From assembly GCF_950295315.1 (NCBI RefSeq), contig NC_080168.1, positions 66,287,254-66,351,253 on the forward strand: DNA of 64,000 nt, read 5' to 3'. Every line of letters begins with the position of its first letter. Within the stretch, counting starts at the first letter, position 1. Both the position numbers and the translations under genes were made by a program. This document shows, piece by piece, positions 32,578-43,239 of this stretch. The notes under the pieces are model-generated. The model searched no databases. It was not told where the DNA came from and was given only the letters and a program-made list of their open reading frames with translations. The stretch is from Erinaceus europaeus. Lineage: Eukaryota; Chordata; Mammalia; Eulipotyphla; Erinaceidae.

Positions 32578-32900
32578 GGGGAGCCGTGCGGTAGTGCAGT
32601 GGGTAAAGCACACATGGCGTGACGCTCAAGGACCGGCATAAGGATCCAGTTTTGAGCCCCAGGCTCCCCACCTGCAGGGGTGTCACTTCACAGGCGGTGA
32701 AGCAGGTCTTCAGGTGTTTATCTTTCTCTCCCCCTCTCTGTCTTCCCCTCCTCTCTCTATTTCTCTGTCCTATCAACAACAACAATGATAAACAACAAGG
32801 GCAACAAAAGGGGAAAGAATGGCCTCCAAGAGCCATGGATTTGTAGTACAGGCATCGAGCTCGAGATAACCCTGGAGACAGAAAAAAAAAAAAAAAAAAA
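32578..32900 (+). mobile_element. SINE, form A
   Basis: agccgtgcggtagtgcagtg, gatccagttttgagccccag, agccatggatttgtagtaca, A20. Confidence 0.9.
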
Positions 32901-32927
32901 GAGGGAGAGATAAGGATGAGGGTGGGG

Positions 32928-33107
32928 GATTGGGTGGTGGTGCAGCTGACTGAGCACACACAATCATGTGCAAGGGCTCAGGTTCAAGCCTCTGCTCCCC
33001 ACCTGCAGGGGGGAAGTTTCAGGAGCAGTGAAGCAGGTCAGCAGATGGCTGTATTTCTGTCTCTCTCCTCTGCCCCTCTCGGTATCTACATCTCTATTCA
33101 ATAAAAC
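32928..33107 (+). mobile_element. SINE, form B
   Basis: ggattgggtggtggtgcagc, ctcaggttcaagcctctgct, tctattcaataaaac. Confidence 0.82.
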
Positions 33108-33368
33108 TATTTATTTATTTATTCCCTTCTGTTGCCCTTGTTGTTTTATTGTTGTAATTATCGCTGTTGGATAAGACAGAGAGTAATGGAGAGAGAAGGG
33201 GAAGGCAGAGAGGGGGAAAGAAAGACAGACACCTGTAGACCTGCTTCACTGCCTGTGAAGTGACTCCCCTGCAGCTGGGGAGCCAGGGGCTCAAACCGGG
33301 ATCCTTCTGCCTGTCCTTGAGCTTTGCGCCACCTAAGCTTAACCCCCTGAGCTGCCGCCAGACTCCCT
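33108..33368 (-). mobile_element. SINE, form A
   Basis: cccttctgttgcccttgttg, ggctcaaaccgggatccttc, cttaaccccctgagctgccg. Confidence 0.9.
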
Positions 33369-33589
33369 AAGTAAACTTTTAAAGAGACAATGAAGGAAGT
33401 GGTGCTTGCTCAGTGCACATGTTGGAGTGCCCTCTGCCCAGCCTGCTTCAGAGCGCAGGCAGTCTGCTATCTGCTGAAGGCCTAGTTTATTTCCCTGTCG
33501 GGTGACAGCAAGGCTCTAATCTCTCATCCAGCTAAGGGACATAGTGCCACCAAGTCACGTGTGGGGTTGCTCAGCTCACGCTGGACGAC

Positions 33590-34010
33590 CCCCTGCATGC
33601 GGGTGGCCGTGTCCCTCTGTCCCCTGCACTCAGGCAACCTTGTCACTCTGTCCCCTGTACATGACGGCCTTTGTCATTTTGTGCCCTGGCCGTGTCGTTC
33701 TGTCCTGTGCACATGGGTGCCTTGTCCCTCTGTTCCCTGCACTCAACCATGTCACTCTGTCCCCTGAACATGAGGGATCTTGTCACTTTGTCCCCTGGCC
33801 GTGTCACTGTCCCCTGCAGTCAGGAGACCTTGTCCCTCTGTCTCCTGCACATGAGGGACCGTGTCAAGTCTGTCCCCTGGCTTGTGCCTCTGTCCCCTGC
33901 ACACGGGAGACCTTGTCCCTCTGTCCCCTGTACGCGGGTGGCCGTGTCCTTCTGTTCCCTGCACGCGGGTTTCATTCTGTCCCTTATACACAGGAGACCG
34001 GCGGGGTCAC
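33590..34010. repeat. VNTR-like minisatellite, about 38-42 bp unit
   Basis: About eleven imperfect copies built on cttgtccctctgtcccctgc plus a short ayrngrg spacer. The phase varies, so frames in all three phases stay open. It sits directly upstream of the CpG island. Confidence 0.9.
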
Positions 34011-34029
34011 AGTGAGGACGCGGGGCTGA

Positions 34030-34420
34030 GGGACCGCGGTGAGGTCAGGTCCTCACAACGGGGACACAGGACGTCACACTGGGGGGACAGGCCAGGCCAC
34101 TCATTTCCGGACCCCAGAAATGGGGACAAGCGCTCAGGGACCAGGAATTCCACGTCACCCCACTTGCACGTGACGTCACGGAGCCCTCAGGCGGTACTTC
34201 CGCCTCTCAGGCAAGGAGAGTCCCCGAGCTTTCCGGTGTGCGCATCCTCTGTGCCCGTAGACGCCGAGTAACGGCATGGCGACTGCGCATGCCCGGCGCC
34301 AAACCAGGCCCCGCCTCCCAACTCACGTGCGCATGCTCCGTGCGAGAACCCGCTCAGGGTTGGGTGAGGCGCATGTGCAGACGGCGCACGGTGCTGGGAC
34401 AGGTGAGGAATCGCTTAGTG
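34030..34420 (+). promoter_or_regulatory. ETFBKMT: CpG-island promoter of ETFBKMT (inferred)
   Basis: Dense CpG next to the gene. CACGTG (34,167-34,172) overlaps a perfect CRE TGACGTCA (34,171-34,178). An ETS-type ACTTCCG lies at 34,196-34,202. NRF1-like TGCGCATGC sits at 34,284 and 34,328, with GGCGCATGTGC at 34,368. There is no TATA box. NRF1 and ETS/GABP sites are common in promoters of nuclear genes for mitochondrial proteins, which fits the product. Promoter activity is inferred. Confidence 0.75.
34230..34402 (+). other. ETFBKMT: Putative 5' non-coding exon of ETFBKMT
   Basis: The donor CAG|GTGAGG at 34,402/34,403 is a near-consensus splice site inside the island. A matching acceptor (ctctctcccag at 36,093) precedes the coding start. 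The exon's left end (transcription start) is a guess. Short upstream ATGs occur at 34,276 and after. Confidence 0.55.
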
Positions 34421-34589
34421 TAGTCCAGGCAGGGTGGACTGGAATCCGAGCCCAGTACAGCCAGGCCGCCCCCCCTCCTCTTAGTGGGTGGTGGAGAGGA
34501 GGAGGAGGAGTGGTGTTTTAGTGCTGCAAGTCAATGGATCCTGGGCTCTGCTCCCCAGATCTGCTCGGGGCCCTAGTATGCCAGATCCT

Positions 34590-34795
34590 GTCCCCACCTG
34601 CCCTGGCCTGTCCCCAGCCTATAATTGTCTCCAGTCTGGTCTGTCCCCAATCTGGCCTGTCCCCAGCCTGCACCTATCCTCACCTGCCCTGGCCTATCCC
34701 CAGCCTGCTCCTGTCCCCAACCTGCACCTGACCCCAGCCTGGTCTGTCCCCACCTGCACCTGTCCCCAGCCTAGTCTGCTCTCTACACTGGGTGG
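34590..34795. repeat. Minisatellite (ctgtccccagcctgcac)n
   Basis: About ten imperfect 15-25 bp units within the first intron of ETFBKMT. C-rich on the plus strand. Confidence 0.85.
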
Positions 34796-35069
34796 AGGGC
34801 AGACTTAGTGAGCAGAGCACAGGGCCCAGACCTGCATCCTTCTCTCTGAGCTCTCACGGTGTTTAGAAAAGCCTCACAGTGTTAGAAAAGCCTTTTCAGC
34901 CCAGCCTTGGCAGTGGCAAATCATCAGATAGTTGCAATAAAATGTGGTATTGACTTCCTCTTAAAACCAATCCAGAATTCTGTATGTGTGTGTACACCTG
35001 TGTTTCAGGGGAAATGCGTTCAGGGTGTCGCATGCACGGCTCCACTGAGTGACCTCATGGGCCCAGTGT

Positions 35070-35228
35070 TTTCAGTTTTAATGGAGAGAGAGGGAGGAGA
35101 GACCCCGTAGCACTGCTCCACCATTCACAGAGCTTCCCCAGTGCTTCGGTATGGTGCTGAGGCTTGGACCCAGGGCCTGGGCTTGGTAAAATGCCTGCCC
35201 TGCCGGGCAACCTATCTCCCAGGCCCAT
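35070..35228 (-). mobile_element. SINE, form D
   Basis: gagaccccgtagcactgctc, tgaggcttggacccagggcc, caacctatctcccaggccc. Confidence 0.75.
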
Positions 35229-35263
35229 GAAGAAGTTGAAGTAAAAAAGAAAAAAAAAAGACT

Positions 35264-35535
35264 GGGGAGTCCGGCGGTAGCACAGCAGGTTAAGTGCACG
35301 TGGTGCAAAGTGCAGTGACCAGCATAAGGTTCCTGGTTCGAGCCCCTGGCTCCCCACCTGCAGGGGAGTCACTTTACAGGCGGTGAAGGAGGTCTACAGG
35401 TGTCTTTCCCCCTCTCTGTCTTCCCCTCCTCTCTCCATTTCTCTCTGTCCTATCCAATAGCAACATCAATAACAACAATAAAACAACAAGGGCAATTAAA
35501 GGGAATAAATACAAATATATATATATATAAAACAA
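35264..35535 (+). mobile_element. SINE, form A (intronic)
   Basis: gtccggcggtagcacagcag, ggttcctggttcgagcccct, caagggcaattaaagggaat. Confidence 0.9.
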
Positions 35536-35549
35536 AACAAAACCATACT

Positions 35550-35820
35550 CTGGGGGCCTGGGTGGTGGCACATATAGGAGCCATGCAAGGACCCCGGTTC
35601 TCCCGCTCCCCACCTACAGGGGGAAAGCTTCATGAGCAGTGAAGCAGTTCTGCAGGCCTCTTTCTCTCCTCTATCTCCACCTTCCTGCTCAATTTCTCTG
35701 TCTTGTCAAATAAAATAGAAGGGGAATTGGGGAGGAGGAAAAAAATGGCTGTCAGAAGTGGTGGATTTGTAGTGCAAGCACCAAGCCTCAGAGATAACCC
35801 TGGAGGCAAGAAAAATAAAA
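35550..35820 (+). mobile_element. SINE, form B with 3' module (intronic)
   Basis: ggggcctgggtggtggcaca, ggggaaagcttcatgagcag, gtggtggatttgtagtgcaa. Confidence 0.82.
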
Positions 35821-36093
35821 AGCCAGATTCTGGATTGCTCTGGTGGCATCCACCTGGCAGCCTTGGAAGAGGCTGTCAGTGTAACTGTGACCTGCCCAGG
35901 GCGGCAGGACTGGCCTGGCCACATGGGCTCATGAAGCAGGTGCCCCATGGCTGGTCTGCCGTCATTCTGGGCTGCTCCCAGACCCCATGGTGGGAAGGTG
36001 AGAAGGCACCCAGATAGAGCGAGTGTGCTCCTGGGTGCCTCCAGCATGCTCTGGGACTTAACCTGTAGTGTTCAACTGTGTCCTCTCTCCCAG

Positions 36094-36500
36094 GTTCTGG
36101 AGCTCCCGGTGTTCCTCCTGACTTGAGCCCCCTTCCCCCCCTCCGGGGGTCAGCGGGGAGCCACTGGTAGCCAGTTCTGACCCCCAGCGGTGCCCCCCCC
36201 AAGCAGCATGGCCTGGAGCCCCAGCTGGAGAGTGGCTGCCTTGTGTGCCAAGGCCGTGGAAGGTGCTGGCCTTGCCTTGTTCCCCGGGGCCTGCAGTGCA
36301 GCTGGGTGCTCCTTGGAACCTGCCACGAGAGCTTTTCTGGAGGAGAACACGGAAGCCACCCGCAGCGGCAGCCTCACCCCAGAGATCGAGCTGCGGCTGC
36401 TGACACCCCGGTGCAGGTTCTGGTGGGAGCGAGCTGAGCTGTGGCCCTACACCGACCCCTACTGGGCCATCTACTGGCCAGGAGGCCAGGCCCTGTCCAG
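36094..36500 (+). CDS. ETFBKMT: ETFBKMT first coding exon (with 5' UTR)
   Basis: Acceptor ctctctcccag|gttctgg at 36,093/36,094. ATG at 36,208 in agcagcATGG. Coding part 36,208-36,500 (293 nt, residues 1-97 plus two bases of Arg98). Donor cccTGTCCAG|GTACTG. It encodes the N-terminus and the conserved ETF-beta-methyltransferase stretches FLEENTEATRSGSLTPEI and DPYWAIYWPGGQALSR. Confidence 0.9.
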
Positions 36501-39500
36501 GTACTGCCCCATGAGACCCTTTGGGCTGCTCAGGGCCCTCATCTGCCAGCTCCTGCCAACTCCCACTCCGTTCCTCTGCTCTTGCAAAGCCAGAGGCTGC
36601 CCCCAGTTCCTGGGTTCCTGCTCAGAGCAGTGTACCTGGGGTTGCTTCATTGCCCCACTCCGTGATTATCAAGGTATTTCCCTGGAAAGCCTTCTCACCC
36701 CAGAGGAAGCCTGGGACCAGCTGTCTACACGCTCCAGAAGCTGCTGTGAGTGGCCGGGTCAAGTTTCTCCAGGGGTTCTGTGCTGGGCCTCCGTGTTGTC
36801 TCTCTAAGCCTCTGCTCCCTCATCACTGCCTCTGTCAGTCCCCACGGGTGGTAGGTGGGAGTCACCAGGCAGCCCCAAGACCCCTCCCCAGTGGGCTTAG
36901 AGACCCTCCTCTCTACAGTGAAAAGTTTGAATCTGCAGCAGAAATTCCCCGCCAGTCCCTACAAGGCATCAGCCTTCTTTCTTTTCTTTTCTTTTTGCCT
37001 CCAGGGTTATCACTGGGGTTTGTGCCAGCATTACAAATCCACTGCTCCTGGCAGATATTTTTTCCATTTTATTGGATAAGACAGAGAGAACTTGAGAGAG
37101 GAAGGGGAGATAGAGAGGAAGACAGAGAGACACCTGCAGACCTGCTTCACCACTTGTGAAGCATCCCCACTGTAGGTGGGAAGCCCAGGACTCAAACTCT
37201 GGTCCTTGCACTTAGTATTACCCAGCCCCAGGCTTCTTATAAATCAGACTTGACAGGAAGCTGGGCATCAGCATTCCAGTCCAGTCTGTTCTGGATTAGT
37301 CAACACTTGGATGGTTCTGTCTTGCTATAAAACACAGCTATGAAACAAGAAGAGGATGGGCCTGAATTGCCAGGGCATGGACTAGCCTGATGGGAATAAT
37401 TCTGAATGTCGGTTCGATTGCAAAGCCTGCTGATATGGCTCAGCAGGCAGAGCACACTCTTAAGTGCAAGGCCCTGAGTTTGAGTTCCTGCATCAGGTGG
37501 GGACACCATGGGTGGAACTGAGGTGGGGGTTCTGTCATGGTGGAGTGGACTGCAGTGTCTCCCCTCTCAAAAATCATGAGATAGGGGCCGGGCAGTAGCG
37601 CAGTGGGTTAAACGCATGTGGCGTGAAGCTGCAAGGACTGGCCTAAAGATTCTGGTTTGAGCCCCTGGCTCCCCACCTGCAGGGGGGGGTCACTTCACAG
37701 GCGGTGAAGCAGGTCTGCAGGTATCTATCTTACTCTCCCCTTCTCTGTCTTCCCCTCCTCTCTCAATTTCTCTCTGTCTTATCCAAGAAAAACAACAGCA
37801 ATGACAACAACAGGACAACAGAAATGGATAAAAATGGCCTCTAGGAGCAGTGGATTGACAGTGCAGGCACTGAGCCCCAGCAATAACCCTGGAGGCAAAA
37901 AAAAAAAAAAGAAAGAAAGAAAGAAAGAAAATAAGAGAACAGAAGGGAGTCGGGCTGTAGCACAGTGGGTTTGGCACAAAGTGCAAGGACTGGCGTAAGG
38001 ATCCTGGTTCAAGCCCCCACCTGCGGATCCCCACCTGCAGGGGAGTCGCTTCACAGGCGGTGAAGCAGGTCTGCAGGTTTCTCTCTTTCTCTCCCCGTCT
38101 GTCTTCCCCTCCTCTCTCCATTTCTGTCTGTCCTATCTAACAATGACGACATCAATAACAGTAATAACTACAACAACAATAAAAAACAAGGACAACAAAA
38201 AGGAAAATAAAAAAAGTTTAAAAAGAAAAGGAAGGGGGTATAAATATATATATAGAGAGACAGACATCTTCAGCCCTGCTTCCCAGCTTGTGAAGCATCT
38301 CCCCTGTAGGTGGGGAGAGAGGGCTCGAACCCGGGTCTTTGCACATGTTGACATGCACGCTTAACCAGGTGCACTACTACCACCTGGTCCCCAGCACCGA
38401 GTCTTGACAAAAAAGGATTTGTTTGTTTTGTGAGAGGGGCCAGAGCACCATCCTAGCATATGTGGCACTAGGGATGGGACTGGGGCCCTCGTGCTCACAA
38501 GTCCGGAGCTCCTCAACTGAGCCTCCTCCCCGACTGTTTTGCTGCTGTCAGACCAAGCTTGCCAAGGTCACATGCATTTCCAGGGCTAAGTTCTGCTGTC
38601 TCTGTGTCCAGTCAGCCCACAGACACTTCTTTAGGGTGGCTCTTAACCTTCTGCCATCTCACTCTGCTGCCGCGTCCCTGTGCTTCTCTGCAGGTATATT
38701 TTGGACAACCCGGACACCGTCAGAGGGAAGTCTGTGTTAGATCTGGGCAGTGGGTGTGGGGCTACAGCCATTGCAGCCAAGATGAGCGGGTCCTCCCGGA
38801 TCCTGGCCAACGACATAGATCCACGTGAGCACCCTATTCCCAGGGCCTCCTGCGCACAAAGCCTGTGCTCCCCTGCTGAGCTCCACACCTAGCCCCTCTC
38901 CCTGAACCCTTTCTTTTTCCTCTCCCTGAGCCCTTTTTCTTTTAATATTTTTATTTGTTATTGATTAGAGACAGAGGGAAATTGAAAGGGAAGGGGGAGA
39001 TAGAGAGGGAGAGAGACAGAGAGACACCTGCAGCCCTGCTTCCTCTCTCATGAAGCTTTCCTCCTGCAGGTGGGGACCGGGAGCTTGAACCCAGGTCCTT
39101 GTGCTTTGTGATGTGAGTTGCTTAACCAGCCACTGCTTTGGTCCTCCCTGAACTTTTTTTTTTTTATTTAAGAAAGGAGACATTAACAAAACCATAGCAT
39201 AAGAGGGGTACAGTTCCACACAGTTCCCACCACCCTATCTCCATATCCCATCCCCTCCCCTGATAGTTTTCCCATTCTCTATCCCTCTGGGAGTATGGAC
39301 CCAGGGTCGTTGTGGGATGCAGAAGGTGGAAGGTCTGTCTTCTGTAATTGCTTCCCCGATGAACATGGGTGTTGACTGGTCGATCCATACTCCCAGTCTG
39401 CCTCTCTCTTTCCCTAATAGGGTGGGTCTCTGGGGAAGCAGAGCTCCAGGACACATTGATGGGGTCCTCCCTGAACTCTTATCACTTTTGCCCTCCTCTC

Positions 39501-41116
39501 AGGATGCTTCTCGAGAGGCCACATGTTGCGAGTGCATTTCTACGTGTGTTTTATGGCCTGAGTGGAGACTGTCTGCTCAGTGGGATGTTTCCTGTGGGAA
39601 TCCTTAGCTGATGGGGGAATCTCTGTATGTGGCCATCCTGCAGCCCACAGCAGTGCCAAGCTGGGGGCATTAGTTACTCTTGGCTTCTGGGGCAGGGTCT
39701 TCCCAACACAAGTGGGTTGTGTCTGTCTGACCCACACCACCATAAGCACAGGCCGTGCCTTTAAAGGAGATTTTTTTTTTTCCTCCAGGGTTATTGCTGG
39801 GGCTCGGTGCTGGCACTACGAATCCACTGCTCCTGATGGCCATTTTTTTTCTCTGATTTTTTTGGATAGGACAGAGAGAAATTGAGAGAGAAAGATAAGA
39901 CAAACACCTGCAGACTTGCTTCACTACGTGTGAAGCGACCCCACCCCCACCCCCGCATGTGGGAAGCCGGGGCTCCAACTGGGATCCTTGCACCGGTCCT
40001 TGTGCTTCGTCCTATGTGCGCTTAACCTGCTGCACCGATGCCCAGCCCCCAGGGAGATTTTTTTTAATGGTCTTTTTTCTTTTTAGTTAGCTTTACTTTA
40101 TTGTTTTAAAAATTTTATTACTGATAAAAAATCTATTAGTGATTTAATATATATTTACAAAATTACAAGGTAACGGGTCTAACTCTGCACCGTTCCCACC
40201 ACCAGAGTTCTGAATCCCCATTCCCTCTTTTGGAAGCTACAGCAGTTACCTTAATGTTGCAGATACGGGCTATTTCTACAACATCTGTCTGTATCTGTAT
40301 AAACCACCCCATCATGGTCCTATCTTCTCTTCCTTTCCAAGTCACACCTACACCTATTGCCACATCCAAATGTCCCTCCTTTAAGGGATATTTCACTCTG
40401 TTCAGACTCAGGTGGAAACAGCTGAGTTTGGGTCTCATCTGATTTTCTCTGTCTCCCCTTTCCTGGAGAGAGCCTACCTGCAGACCCCATGCATGCACGG
40501 GGGCTGTCAGTTCTGAGTCCCACCGCCTGTTCAAGCCCAAGGCTGGGGGCTTGTGACCCACACAGCAAGAATGAGCACCCAGGAGTTCTCATTGTGTGTC
40601 CGCTATCTCCGTGCCTGTATCTGGAAGCTGTGGTGAATGGTTATGGAGGCTGCAGCTCTCCAGCTTCTTCACCTGATGAATAAGCTTTTGGCGCAAAGGG
40701 AAGGACCTGGAACCTGGATGGGAGGTATTAGGGTAGCCCATCACCTGCCCCCTCATTCTCCGCTCTCTTAAGTCGCAGGGGTGGCCACTGCACTCAACTG
40801 TGAGCTGAACCACCTGAGCCCTTTCCCTGTCTCCACCCAAGACATCGTGGGCTCAGAGCCGGCCCCGTGGGACCTTGTGGTCCTTGGGGACATGTTCTAC
40901 GATGATGAGCTCGCCAACCGTCTGCAGCAGTGGCTGAAGAGGTGTGTGAGGACCCATGGGACTCGGATTCTGATCGGTGACCCTGGGCGACCACAGCTGA
41001 GTGGACACAGCATCCAGCAGCAGCTGTGCCGGGTGGCTGAGTACCCACTCCCCGAGCCCACCCGGCAGGAGAACTACGGGCTGACAGCTGCCACTGTGTG
41101 GGAGTTCCAGCCCTGA
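36208..41116 (+). CDS. ETFBKMT: ETFBKMT (METTL20), ETF beta-subunit lysine methyltransferase, 3 coding exons
   Basis: Transfers methyl groups from S-adenosylmethionine to lysines next to the recognition loop of electron-transfer flavoprotein subunit beta in the mitochondrial matrix. Family knowledge says this tunes electron transfer from acyl-CoA dehydrogenases. Exons 36,208-36,500, 38,694-38,824 and 40,773-41,116 join to 768 nt (255 residues plus TGA) with no break; the human protein is 262. Visible are an Ala/Leu-rich N-terminus suited to mitochondrial import, motif I VLDLGSGCGATAIAA (about 112-126, SAM binding), the acidic end of strand beta2 NDIDP (137-141) and motif LVVLGDMFYDDE (176-187). 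The C-terminus is VWEFQP. All splice sites are GT-AG. The third exon uses the acceptor cttaag at 40,772; an alternative cag six bases on would delete two residues. Convergent with AMN1. Introns are full of SINEs. Confidence 0.95.
36975..37230 (-). mobile_element. SINE, form B with 3' module (intronic)
   Basis: gcctccagggttatcactgg, ttttattggataagacagag, gactcaaactctggtccttg. Head truncated. Confidence 0.82.
37428..37580 (+). mobile_element. SINE, form D (intronic)
   Basis: ctgatatggctcagcaggca, gaggtgggggttctgtcatg. Confidence 0.6.
37585..37925 (+). mobile_element. SINE, form A (intronic)
   Basis: ggccgggcagtagcgcagtg, ctggtttgagcccctggctc, gagcagtggattgacagtgc, ending in (GAAA)n. Confidence 0.92.
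37945..38232 (+). mobile_element. SINE, form A (intronic)
   Basis: gagtcgggctgtagcacagt, gatcctggttcaagccccca, aacaaggacaacaaaaagga. Confidence 0.9.
38248..38393 (-). mobile_element. SINE, form B (intronic)
   Basis: cagacatcttcagccctgct, gctcgaacccgggtctttgc, cttaaccaggtgcactacta. Confidence 0.8.
38405..38535 (-). mobile_element. SINE, form C/D fragment (intronic)
   Basis: agcaccatcctagcatatgt, gatgggactggggccctcgt, caactgagcctcctcccc. Confidence 0.5.
38694..38824 (+). CDS. ETFBKMT: ETFBKMT second coding exon
   Basis: Acceptor cttctctgcag|g, donor ccac|gtgagc. 131 nt, completes Arg98 and encodes residues 99-141 plus one base. Holds the SAM-binding GxGxG-type motif LDLGSGCG and NDIDP. Confidence 0.95.
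38938..39148 (-). mobile_element. SINE, form B (intronic)
   Basis: tttgttattgattagagaca, gcttgaacccaggtccttgt, gttgcttaaccagccactgc. Confidence 0.85.
39155..39470 (-). mobile_element. L1 3' UTR, 5'-truncated (intronic)
   Basis: T-run, gagacattaacaaaaccata, ctctgggagtatggacccag, ctctgggga...ccaggacacattgatggggtc. Same terminus as at 11.9 and 62.7 kb. Confidence 0.85.
39768..40048 (-). mobile_element. SINE, form A (intronic)
   Basis: ctccagggttattgctgggg, gctccaactgggatccttgc, cgcttaacctgctgcaccga. Confidence 0.85.
40060..40700 (-). mobile_element. Probable L1-type 3' UTR (second family)
   Basis: Begins T-rich, then aaaattacaaggtaacgggt, cgttcccaccaccagagttc and ctccctctttt-like text. The layout resembles the other reverse L1 ends but the sequence is different. 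No repeat library was available. Confidence 0.45.
40773..41116 (+). CDS. ETFBKMT: ETFBKMT terminal coding exon
   Basis: The acceptor ctctcttaag|tc gives a residue-for-residue match in length with the mammalian protein after NDIDP. Encodes residues 142-255, including CELNHLSPFP, VVLGDMFYDDE and IGDPGRPQLSGHSIQ, ending VWEFQP-TGA at 41,114-41,116. Alternative acceptor cag at 40,776-40,778. Confidence 0.95.
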
Positions 41117-41602
41117 ACTGCCCCCACCCTATGCTCAGGCCCCCACCATCTGCCTGCAGACTCGGACGGCCTCTGAGCATAGAGGCTGGGGGAAGCATGG
41201 TTTCCAGGGAGGGAAGGTGCTACACATGGTGGGTCCTTAGTTCGGGGCAGAGAACTTCCTGCAGTGTGGAGAGCACATGCCCTGAGTGTCCGAGGCCCTA
41301 GGCTGGATACCCCCAACCCCCAGGCTCTTCACCTCTACTCAGGTGACTAGTTACACATTGTGCTAAGCACACAGGTCACCATGGCAGCTTCCTTGTAGTT
41401 TGAAAATACACTTGTGAAAGGTGGCTGTATTCCAGTGAAGGCCAGTGGTGACTGCACATCAGCTGGAAGAGGGGGACTGGGAATCAGATGTTATAGCAGA
41501 GTCTGGTCTAGCCTCAAGGGCAGCTAGGACATGGGAGGTGCTGTGTTGTCTGTTTATCTGAAATAATAATAATAATGACGTGGGAAAGGTAACAGAACAT
41601 GC
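41117..41602 (+). other. ETFBKMT 3' UTR / downstream unique DNA
   Basis: No canonical AATAAA is seen before the next SINE. The closest is (AAT)n at about 41,562-41,576. The end of the transcript cannot be placed. Confidence 0.4.
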
Positions 41603-41812
41603 ATAGGTCCTGGCAGTGGCACACCTAGTTAGGTGTGCACATTATAGTGCACTAGGTTCTAGGTTCAAGCCCCTGGTCCCTACCTGTAGGAAGAAAGCTT
41701 CATAAGTAGTGAAGCAGGGCTGTGGGGCCTCTCTGTTTCTCTCTATCTCCCCCATCCCTCTCAATTTTTCTCTGTCTCTATCCAATAATAAAAATACAAA
41801 AAAAAACTATAC
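41603..41812 (+). mobile_element. SINE, form B
   Basis: taggtcctggcagtggcaca, ctaggttcaagcccctggtc, tatccaataataaaaataca. Confidence 0.88.
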
Positions 41813-41825
41813 ATGAGGCCCTGGT

Positions 41826-42040
41826 TTTTTAAAAAATGTTTTTATTTATTTATTATTGGATAGAGACAGAGAGGAATTGAGAGGGGAGGGGGGAATGGAG
41901 AGAAAGAGAGACTCCTGCAGCCCTATTCCACCACTCATAAAGCTTTCCTCCTGCAGGTGGGGACCAGGGACTCGAACCTGCAACGTTGTGCACTTCAATG
42001 TGTGCACATAACCAGGTGTGCCACTGACTGGCCCCAAAGC
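41826..42040 (-). mobile_element. SINE, form B
   Basis: atttatttattattggatag, gactcgaacctgcaacgttg, taaccaggtgtgccactgac. Confidence 0.88.
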
Positions 42041-42059
42041 CCTATTTTTTAAAAAAATA

Positions 42060-42348
42060 ATCAGGGTGCCAGGTATTGGCGCATCCAGTTAAGCACACAT
42101 AGTTCTAAGCACAAGGACCTGTGCAAGGATCCAGTTCGAGTCCCCCAGCTCTCCACTTGCAGGAGGGGACGCTTCACAATTGGTGAAGCAGATCTACAGG
42201 TGTCTCTCTTTTTCTCTCCCTCTCTATCTCTCCCTCCTCTCTCAATTTCTCTCTGTCCTATCTAATAAAATGGAAAAAAATGGCCACCAGGAGCAGTGGA
42301 TTCATAATGCTGGCATTGAGCCCCAGTGATAACCCTGGAGACAAAAAA
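42060..42348 (+). mobile_element. SINE, A/B hybrid
   Basis: gtgccaggtattggcgcatc, gatccagttcgagtccccca, gagcagtggattcataatgc. Confidence 0.85.
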
Positions 42349-42831
42349 ATATCATCTGTAGAGATCAAAGATGCAGTTAGTGTGGTGCCAAGTACTTGGG
42401 TTTGGGGGTCAGCTTCCCCAAAACAGTGGAGATGGGACTCTTGCAGGATGTCCCAATGGTGGCATGTGGAGCTTAAGTAAATCAGTGGGCTTCAGGAGAA
42501 ACTCTGTCACCCAAGGAATGAAAATGATCCAGACTTAGGGTCCCTCTAGAAGTTACTTTTCCTGTCTAGCAGGACAAACACCCATAGCATCTCAGTGGGG
42601 TCTCTCTCTCTCTCTGTCTCTTCTTTCTCTCCCTCCCTCCTTCCCTCCCTCCCTTTCTTCCTTTCTTGCATCATTTATAGAGGCCAGGGCCTCCTACATA
42701 TGAAGCTCGTGCTCTGCCCCTTAACCACACTCAGGACAGCATCTGCTTTTGTCCTATGTGTCATCTCATATGAGAGCCATCTTCTCACACCCCAGAACCC
42801 CATCCTCTCCCTTGGCTCACAATACAATCCT
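42349..42831. other. Mostly unique
   Basis: A (TC)n/(CCCT)n run at 42,601-42,665. No gene. Confidence 0.4.
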
Positions 42832-43110
42832 GGGGTCTGGGTGATGGTGCACCTGGTTAAGTGCACATAGTAATAAGTGCAAGGACCCACACAAGGTTCT
42901 AGGTTCAAGCCCCCCGGCTCCGCACCTGCAGCAGGGATGCTTCACAAGCAGTGAAGCTGGTCTACAAGTATATTTCTCCCTCTGTATCTCCCCCTCCCCT
43001 TCTTAGTTTCTCTCTGTCCTATCCAGTAAAATGGAAAAAATTGGTGCCAGGAGCAGTGAATACTTCGTGCTGGCACTGAGCCCTAGTGATAACCCTGGAG
43101 GCAAGAAATA
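42832..43110 (+). mobile_element. SINE, A/B hybrid
   Basis: gtctgggtgatggtgcacct, ctaggttcaagccccccggc, tgataaccctggaggcaaga. Confidence 0.85.
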
Positions 43111-43239
43111 TTTTTATATATTCATTCCCTCTAGAATGTACTATTAGGTCAGTCTCCACAGGTGTATGGCTGATTTGTCCTTTTCTCTAACTAGCCTGTC
43201 AGAGAATGTTCACTCCATGGCTCTTACTCCCTGCTCAGG

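Noticed and set aside
33544..34029. 161-codon frame rich in SVPCT/LCP repeats
   Set aside because: Lies inside the VNTR. All three forward frames are open because the units lack stops.
34276..34521. 81-codon frame starting in the CpG island
   Set aside because: Runs across the inferred splice donor at 34,402. At most a short upstream ATG of ETFBKMT.
38694..38892. Reading the ETFBKMT exon past 38,824 as a short independent protein
   Set aside because: A good donor (c|gtgagc) ends homology exactly there; what follows is intron.
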